A stretch of DNA of 17,036 nt from Moorena producens 3L (GTDB taxonomy: Bacteria > Cyanobacteriota > Cyanobacteriia > Cyanobacteriales > Coleofasciculaceae), in assembly GCF_000211815.1 (NCBI RefSeq), contig NZ_GL890839.1, positions 1-17,036 on the forward strand, given 5' to 3'. Numbering within the stretch: position 1 is the first letter of the stretch; every line of letters starts with the position of its first letter. Positions 12,872-17,036 of the stretch are shown piece after piece. A model generated the notes under the pieces. It did no database searches and was not told where the DNA came from. It saw only the letters and a program-made list of their open reading frames with translations. Both the position numbers and the translations under genes were made by a program.

Positions 12872-15800
12872 CTATTCCATTCCTTCAATGGGTGCAAAGC
12901 CTTGTCGTTGGATATTTTCAGTAATAGTACGGGGTTCGAGGAATTGCACTAGATAATCGGGACCTCCTGCTCTTGAGCCTACTCCAGACATCTTGAACCC
13001 ACCAAACGGTTGCCGTGAGACAATGGCACCGGTAATATTGCGGTTGATATATAGATTACCGACCTCAAGCTCGGCTGAGGCTTGTTCTATATGGGATGGA
13101 GTGCGAGAATATAAGCCTCCGGTGAGGGCATAGTTGGTACTGTTGGCAATATCAAGGGCTTCTTGGAAATTCTTTGCGGCCATTACTGCTACTACTGGAC
13201 CAAAGATTTCTTCTTGGGCAATGGTGGCGTTGGGAGAGATATCGTTAAAGATCACTGGACCAATAAAGTATCCGGTGTCAGGTGCTGGCATTTCTAATGC
13301 TACGTTGGCTTCCTGACGTCCTTTTTCAAGGTACTCCCGAATGCGATCGCGTGAAGTAGCATCTATCACTGGACCGACCTGGGTACTGGGTGCTTCTGCT
13401 GGCCCAATGTTAAGCGATCGCGTTGCTTCAACTAACCGTTTTAGGAAGCTCTGATACACTGGCTCCAACACAATTACTCGGGAGCAAGCGGAACACTTTT
13501 GACCACTGTAGCCAAATGCTGATTTGACGACTCCAGCTACGGCTTGGTCGAGGTCAGCACTTTCATCTACGATAATTCCATTTTTACCTCCCATCTCAGC
13601 AATGACTCGCTTGAGATGTTTTTGACCTGGTTGCACGATGGCGGCATCGGCGTAGATACGACAACCGACTTCTTGGGAACCGGTAAAGGCAATTAGATGG
13701 ATATCGGGATGCTTGACCATATGGGCACCGACGGTTGAGCCTTTGCCTGGAACAAATTGAAATACTCCTTTGGGTATCCCGGCTTCTACTAAAATTTCAG
13801 CTATTTTTGCGGCAATCACTGAGGAATTTGCTGCGGGTTTGAGTAGCGTACAATTTCCTGCCACTAGGGCTGCTACAGTCATGCCTGTAGTAATAGCCAT
13901 GGGGAAGTTCCAGGGAGAAATTACTAGAGCAATACCTCGGGGTTGATAGACATAGCGATTGGTTTCTCCAGCAATGTCGTAGTTATATCCATCGGTTAGC
14001 CGTTCCATCTCTGATGCGTAGTAATGACAGAAGTCAATCGCTTCGGTGACTTCTCCATCGGCTTCTCGTAATGGTTTCCCAACTTCCAGACAGACCCATG
14101 CTGATAATTCAGCACGGCGTTGTTCCATCAAGTCTCCTGCTTTACGTAAAATACCAGCACGTTCCCTTGCAGGTGTACGTCGCCAACTGGGAAATACTGC
14201 TTTAGCTTTTGCGATCGCTAATTCTGCTTGTTCTACAGAAATTAATCCAATTTTCCCGATCACGACCCTAGGGTTAGAGGGATTAACAGAATCTACTGTG
14301 TCTGTTGTAGACTGATACTCCCCATTGATTAAGGGTAAATAGGTCTTACCCAGTTGTTGGCGAACGGTAAGTAAGGCTTGTTTGGCTTTTTCTCTGGCTT
14401 CTAGCTGAGCATAGTCTGTATTTGCAGCATTGGTGAATGGGTTAGGAGGTTGAAGGTTATCGGGTTGAAGGTTAGGAGGTTGAAGGTTAGAAGGTTGAAG
14501 GTTGGAAGGTTGAAGGTTAGTTGGTTGAAGGTTAGTTGGTTGAAGGTTAGTTGGTTGTTCGCCTTTGGCGTTCGAGAAGGGTAGGTTAGCAGGTTGTGAA
14601 CTTTCAACCTTCAACTTGCCAACCTGCAACGGTTCGTTATTCAACTTGCCAACCTTCAACCCTTCAGAACTTTCAACCTTCAACCTGCCAACCTGCAACG
14701 CTTTTGGTGGTGCAATCAATTCCTCTACGGGTCTATCTTCTAAGCTTTGTCGTAGGAAGGAACTATTTGCGGTATTTTCCAATAGCCGCCGAATCAGGTA
14801 AGCCATTCCTGGTAGTAGTTCTCCATAGGGTGCATAAACCCTGACCCGATGACCCTGATTGACTAAGGCTTTGGCGAGTTGGTCTCCCATACCGTAGAGG
14901 ACTTGCATCTCAAAGCAGCGGCGGGGGATATTGAGATTTTCAGCAATTGCGATCGCATAAGCTTGGGAGCGCACGTTATGGGAACCGATAGCGCTATAGA
15001 CATACTCGTGGTTTTCTAGCAGCAGCTTGGTGATACGCTCAAAATTGGCATCCGTAGCGGCTTTCTGGTTATATACTGGTTGGGGCCAATGGTTTTGCAG
15101 TGCTGTTATCGTCTCTTGGTCCCAATAGGCTCCTTTGACCAAGCGTATGGTTACTGGATTACCCCGCTGTTTTGCCCAGGCAATCAGGTCTTGACAATCT
15201 TGTTGTGAGTCTCGCAGATAGGCTTGCATGGTAACACCGATATCGGTGCGTGGGCGAAACTCTTCTTCCATCAGCAAGTCTTTGAGTATGGAGAAAGTAA
15301 TGTCTTTGTATTCATACTGCTCCATATCAAAATGAACCGCCGCTCCTAATTCTTTGGCACGGCGGAGCAATTCACGGATGCGATCGCACACCCGATTTTG
15401 GCTACCCTGAGGATCAAGAGAATCAAATTGAGAGTAGAATGCTGTTAGTTTAACCGATACTTGCACTAATGGCAAGGATTTACCATCAGCAACGTCAATT
15501 TCCTCTACCGTAGACCACTGTTTGGCTGCCTCAGTGAGTTGTTCGATCAGTTCCAGATAGCGGTCTAGATAAGACTGAGCTTCTGATTCTGTAATTACTG
15601 CTTCCCCCAATAAATCTAGGGTAAATGCCATCTTCTGGTTTCGCAGGCGTTTAATGGTTTTCAGGGCCTGGTTGAGATTTTCCCCAGCAATATACTTTTG
15701 GGCTAGGGTGGCTACAGCAGCAGATATGGTTTTGGCTGCCAGTTGTCCTGGTATGGAGTCAGGATTGGTGAAATTGAGCATTCCCTTAAGGGCAGCAGGC

Positions 15801-16069
15801 AGTTCTACTGACTCATCCCCTAGGTATTCTTGAAAGTGACGAGCCACTTCCGTTTGGCTAAGCAGTGCCGGTAGGGTATCGATGAAGCGAAATAGCTGCA
15901 CCCGTAGTCCTGGATTACTCATTGCCCAGGCTAGTAACTTATCATCCCACCGCATTTGGTCTCGCATTTGGGCAAGAAAGGAACCTTTCTCCCGAGTTGC
16001 GGCTAGAAGTTCTCTGGCAATTTCCTGAGTTTTAGCTTCGTAAGTGCTTTTGGGGATTTCTATAACCAC
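12872..16069 (-). CDS. putA: Bifunctional proline dehydrogenase / P5C dehydrogenase
   Basis: A 1065-residue enzyme oxidising proline to P5C (FAD-dependent) and then glutamate semialdehyde to glutamate (NAD-dependent). The PRODH barrel spans about 110-455, with DMEQYEYKDITFSILKDLL, IRLVKGAYWDQE near 314, SAIGSHNVRSQAYA and RVRVYAPYGELLPGMAYLIRR. The aldehyde dehydrogenase half (about 560-1050) has ISPWNFPMAI, AFTGSQEVG, catalytic E825 in AEMGGKN, C859 in SGQKCSACS and EEIFGPVVAV. E-to-C spacing is the usual 34. No N-terminal DNA-binding domain is seen. The domains are joined by a repeat-derived linker (about 459-544) of NLQPT/NLQPS units, making the protein longer than usual. The start is GTG at 16069-16067, supported by AGGAG at 16080-16084, 10 nt upstream. 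Both active sites look intact. Confidence 0.93.
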   Translation of the reverse strand: MVIEIPKSTYEAKTQEIARELLAATREKGSFLAQMRDQMRWDDKLLAWAMSNPGLRVQLFRFIDTLPALLSQTEVARHFQEYLGDESVELPAALKGMLNFTNPDSIPGQLAAKTISAAVATLAQKYIAGENLNQALKTIKRLRNQKMAFTLDLLGEAVITESEAQSYLDRYLELIEQLTEAAKQWSTVEEIDVADGKSLPLVQVSVKLTAFYSQFDSLDPQGSQNRVCDRIRELLRRAKELGAAVHFDMEQYEYKDITFSILKDLLMEEEFRPRTDIGVTMQAYLRDSQQDCQDLIAWAKQRGNPVTIRLVKGAYWDQETITALQNHWPQPVYNQKAATDANFERITKLLLENHEYVYSAIGSHNVRSQAYAIAIAENLNIPRRCFEMQVLYGMGDQLAKALVNQGHRVRVYAPYGELLPGMAYLIRRLLENTANSSFLRQSLEDRPVEELIAPPKALQVGRLKVESSEGLKVGKLNNEPLQVGKLKVESSQPANLPFSNAKGEQPTNLQPTNLQPTNLQPSNLQPSNLQPPNLQPDNLQPPNPFTNAANTDYAQLEAREKAKQALLTVRQQLGKTYLPLINGEYQSTTDTVDSVNPSNPRVVIGKIGLISVEQAELAIAKAKAVFPSWRRTPARERAGILRKAGDLMEQRRAELSAWVCLEVGKPLREADGEVTEAIDFCHYYASEMERLTDGYNYDIAGETNRYVYQPRGIALVISPWNFPMAITTGMTVAALVAGNCTLLKPAANSSVIAAKIAEILVEAGIPKGVFQFVPGKGSTVGAHMVKHPDIHLIAFTGSQEVGCRIYADAAIVQPGQKHLKRVIAEMGGKNGIIVDESADLDQAVAGVVKSAFGYSGQKCSACSRVIVLEPVYQSFLKRLVEATRSLNIGPAEAPSTQVGPVIDATSRDRIREYLEKGRQEANVALEMPAPDTGYFIGPVIFNDISPNATIAQEEIFGPVVAVMAAKNFQEALDIANSTNYALTGGLYSRTPSHIEQASAELEVGNLYINRNITGAIVSRQPFGGFKMSGVGSRAGGPDYLVQFLEPRTITENIQRQGFAPIEGME
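14448..14700. repeat. Heptamer-armed hairpin repeat inside putA linker
   Basis: The left arm carries GGTTGAAGGTTAGTT-type 15-mers (from 14448), the core is GTTCGCCTTTGGCGTTC (about 14557) with a CGCC-TTT-GGCG hairpin, and the right arm (14600-14700) is made of inverted units CTTTCAACCTTCAACTTGCC. In the gene's frame this reads NLQPT/NLQPS and LKVGKLN-type units. The core and following GAAGGGTAGGTT closely match 3029-3060 in the glycosyltransferase gene. All units in the left arm are multiples of 3, so the frame is kept. Confidence 0.85.
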
Positions 16070-16118
16070 CGGTAGTAGACTCCTGTTCTAGACTATGGCA
16101 GTTTTTGATAAAACAACC

Positions 16119-16148
16119 ATTATATTCTATTTTCTCTAGTTAAAGCAA
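16119..16148 (-). promoter_or_regulatory. Putative putA promoter
   Basis: On the minus strand, consensus TATAAT (complement of 16119-16124) is preceded 18 bp upstream by TTGCTT (complement of 16143-16148). Initiation near 16112 would give a leader of about 43 nt containing the AGGAG site. No operator-like palindrome is evident. Confidence 0.5.
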
Positions 16149-16180
16149 TATCTGACCTGAGTCTTTAGAGGGATTTGCTC

Positions 16181-16450
16181 ATAAGCATTCAGCAGTCAGC
16201 CGTCAGCTTTCAGCTTTCAGGTATCAGCTATCAGCTATCAGCATTCAGCCATCAGCATTCAGCTTTCAGCTTTCAGCTGTCAGCCTATGGGCTACGCACA
16301 CGCTACTTGAGGTGCTTTCAACCATTGGCCTGTGGCCAATGGCTGTTCGCGTAGCGTGCGCGTAGCGCTAATCGCTGTTCGCTGATGGCTAATAGCTGAT
16401 GGCTGATAGCTGATAGCTGATAGCTGATAGCTGATAGCTGATAGCTGATA
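16181..16450. repeat. Heptamer-armed giant inverted repeat
   Basis: After ATAAGCATT the left arm has 14 tandem TCAGCNN heptamers (16189-16286). The right arm has 10 GCTGATA-type heptamers (16381-16450), the last seven identical. They are complementary in the TCAGC/GCTGA core, so the element can fold back on itself. The middle has CTACTTGAGGTGC (16303-16315), a perfect 9-bp hairpin CCATTGGCC-TGT-GGCCAATGG (16322-16342) and GTTCGCGTAGCGTGCGCGTAGCGC. The core modules are shared with the coding repeat at 3297-3600. No coding potential. Confidence 0.8.
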
Positions 16451-16521
16451 GAAAAGCCGGGATTGATAATCGTGATATTTTTGTCATCATAGAAGTAACT
16501 CCTATTTAGGTGGGAGGAAAG

Positions 16522-16558
16522 CCGCGCTGGTGGTGGTTAACAGTTATGACCAGCGCGG
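16522..16558 (+). other. GC-rich stem-loop in AT-rich spacer
   Basis: A perfect 10-bp stem CCGCGCTGGT (16522-16531) and ACCAGCGCGG (16549-16558) with a 17-nt loop. It is preceded by GGTGGGAGGAAAG. Only TTATTAGTTTC follows, so it is a poor intrinsic terminator. It could be part of a small RNA or a protein-binding site; nothing adjacent decides this. Confidence 0.5.
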
Positions 16559-16708
16559 TTATTAGTTTCAGTCGTCACCTTCTATAGTATAGATAAATCC
16601 TCTAAAAAATGCAAGGGGTAATTCAAATTATTTACATTTATTTATGAATAAAAAATTTGACAGTTTATATATTAAAATCTGTGTAGTATATAGCTAGTTT
16701 TTTTTGGT

Positions 16709-16848
16709 TATAGCAATCGTAAATTAATTGTAATATTTTTTGTTACGTGTTACATATTTTCTGTTCCCTTTTCCCTACTACCTCCTCCCTACTTACTGCT
16801 CCCTTTTTAGATCAATCCTATGTTTACATTTAAACTAAAAATGCTATA
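16709..16848. repeat. TATAGC-bounded element with degenerate CTCCCT heptamers
   Basis: The ends TATAGCAATCG (16709-) and AAAAATGCTATA (-16848) are inverted repeats over TATAGCA. The interior contains GTGTTACATATTTTC followed by TTCCCTTTTCCCTACTACC and CTCCCTACTTACTGCTCCC, a decayed heptamer array. It ends 32 bp before the last gene of the window and may carry its promoter region. Confidence 0.5.
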
Positions 16849-16880
16849 GGATAGTATCAATCATCATTTACAGACTAGTT

Positions 16881-17036
16881 ATGTTAACCCTCGATGAAAT
16901 CGAAACAGCTATTCGACAATTACCGAACAGCGAGATTCGAGAGCTGGCAGCCCGCTTACAAAATTATTTAGATGATGCGCGATAATAGGTGGGACCAGCA
17001 GCTAGAATCTGACCTAAAATCAGGAAAGCTAGACAC
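16881..17036 (+). pseudogene. Antitoxin-like gene, apparently frameshifted, 3' end outside window
   Basis: Frame 1 from ATG 16881 reads MLTLDEIETAIRQLP then NSEIRELAARLQNYLDDAR and stops at 16983-16985. A second frame, from the overlapping ATG 16975, continues MRDNRWDQQLESDLKSGKLD to the window end. Cyanobacterial antitoxins of this kind normally run on in one chain, with a helical LPxxExxxLAxxLQxYL segment followed directly by WDxQxExDxxxGKLD. The two halves therefore look like one gene split by a small insertion near GATAATAGG (16981-16989). Alternatively, the halves are two overlapping coupled genes, or a frameshift site joins them. The partner toxin would lie beyond the window. Confidence 0.6.

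Noticed and set aside
16522..16558. Intrinsic terminator
   Set aside because: No U tract follows, and no gene end lies close by on either strand.

Overview
The window looks like chromosomal DNA of a large-genome filamentous cyanobacterium. Evidence is the 13 copies of the cyanobacterial octamer GCGATCGC (HIP1), a fused proline dehydrogenase/P5C dehydrogenase, a PEP-CTERM-like sorting tail, and a very high load of heptanucleotide and palindromic intergenic repeats. The repeat vocabulary resembles Moorena-type genomes, but the genus is inference only.

Layout. 1-354: 5' part of rplS (minus strand). 467-1657: secreted zinc metalloprotease (minus). 1658-2300: repeat-rich spacer with a doubtful 31-codon ORF. 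2301-5456: large GT39-type membrane glycosyltransferase with C-terminal TPR-like repeats (minus). 5515-6250: toxin-antitoxin operon (plus) behind a consensus-like promoter with an 18-bp palindrome. 6367-6804: GNAT acetyltransferase (minus). 7151-8767: a second GT39-type glycosyltransferase (minus). 8952-9617: DUF1295/ICMT-like membrane protein (minus). 9618-10626: non-coding, with a 153-bp MITE-like element and other palindromic repeats. 10627-11406 and 11898-12653: two tandem paralogs of an unrecognised protein with duplicated YRG-type motifs (plus). 12872-16069: PutA-type bifunctional proline catabolic enzyme (minus). 16070-16880: non-coding, with a 270-bp heptamer-armed inverted repeat, a GC-rich stem-loop and another MITE-like repeat. 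16881-17036: antitoxin-like gene that appears frameshifted, cut by the window edge.

The strongest theme is repeats. Three families fill most spacers: (a) elements bounded by GTAAGCAT/ATGCTTAC with TCAGC-type heptamers; (b) elements bounded by TATAGC/GCTATA around heptamer arrays such as TTCCCTG x12; (c) a coding version, with GGTTGAA-type arms around a GGCC or GGCG hairpin core, placed in frame inside two unrelated genes (the TPR glycosyltransferase and PutA). Family (c) shares architecture and sequence modules with the intergenic element at 16181-16450. Several elements end within a few bases of a stop codon.

The genes do not form one pathway. The toxin-antitoxin pair is an operon, and the two YRG paralogs are a tandem duplication. 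The stretch from 6220 to 13342 contains no HIP1 site, unlike the flanks, and may be an accessory island with a different history. The best candidates for something undescribed are the coding-tolerant hairpin repeat and the YRG paralog pair.
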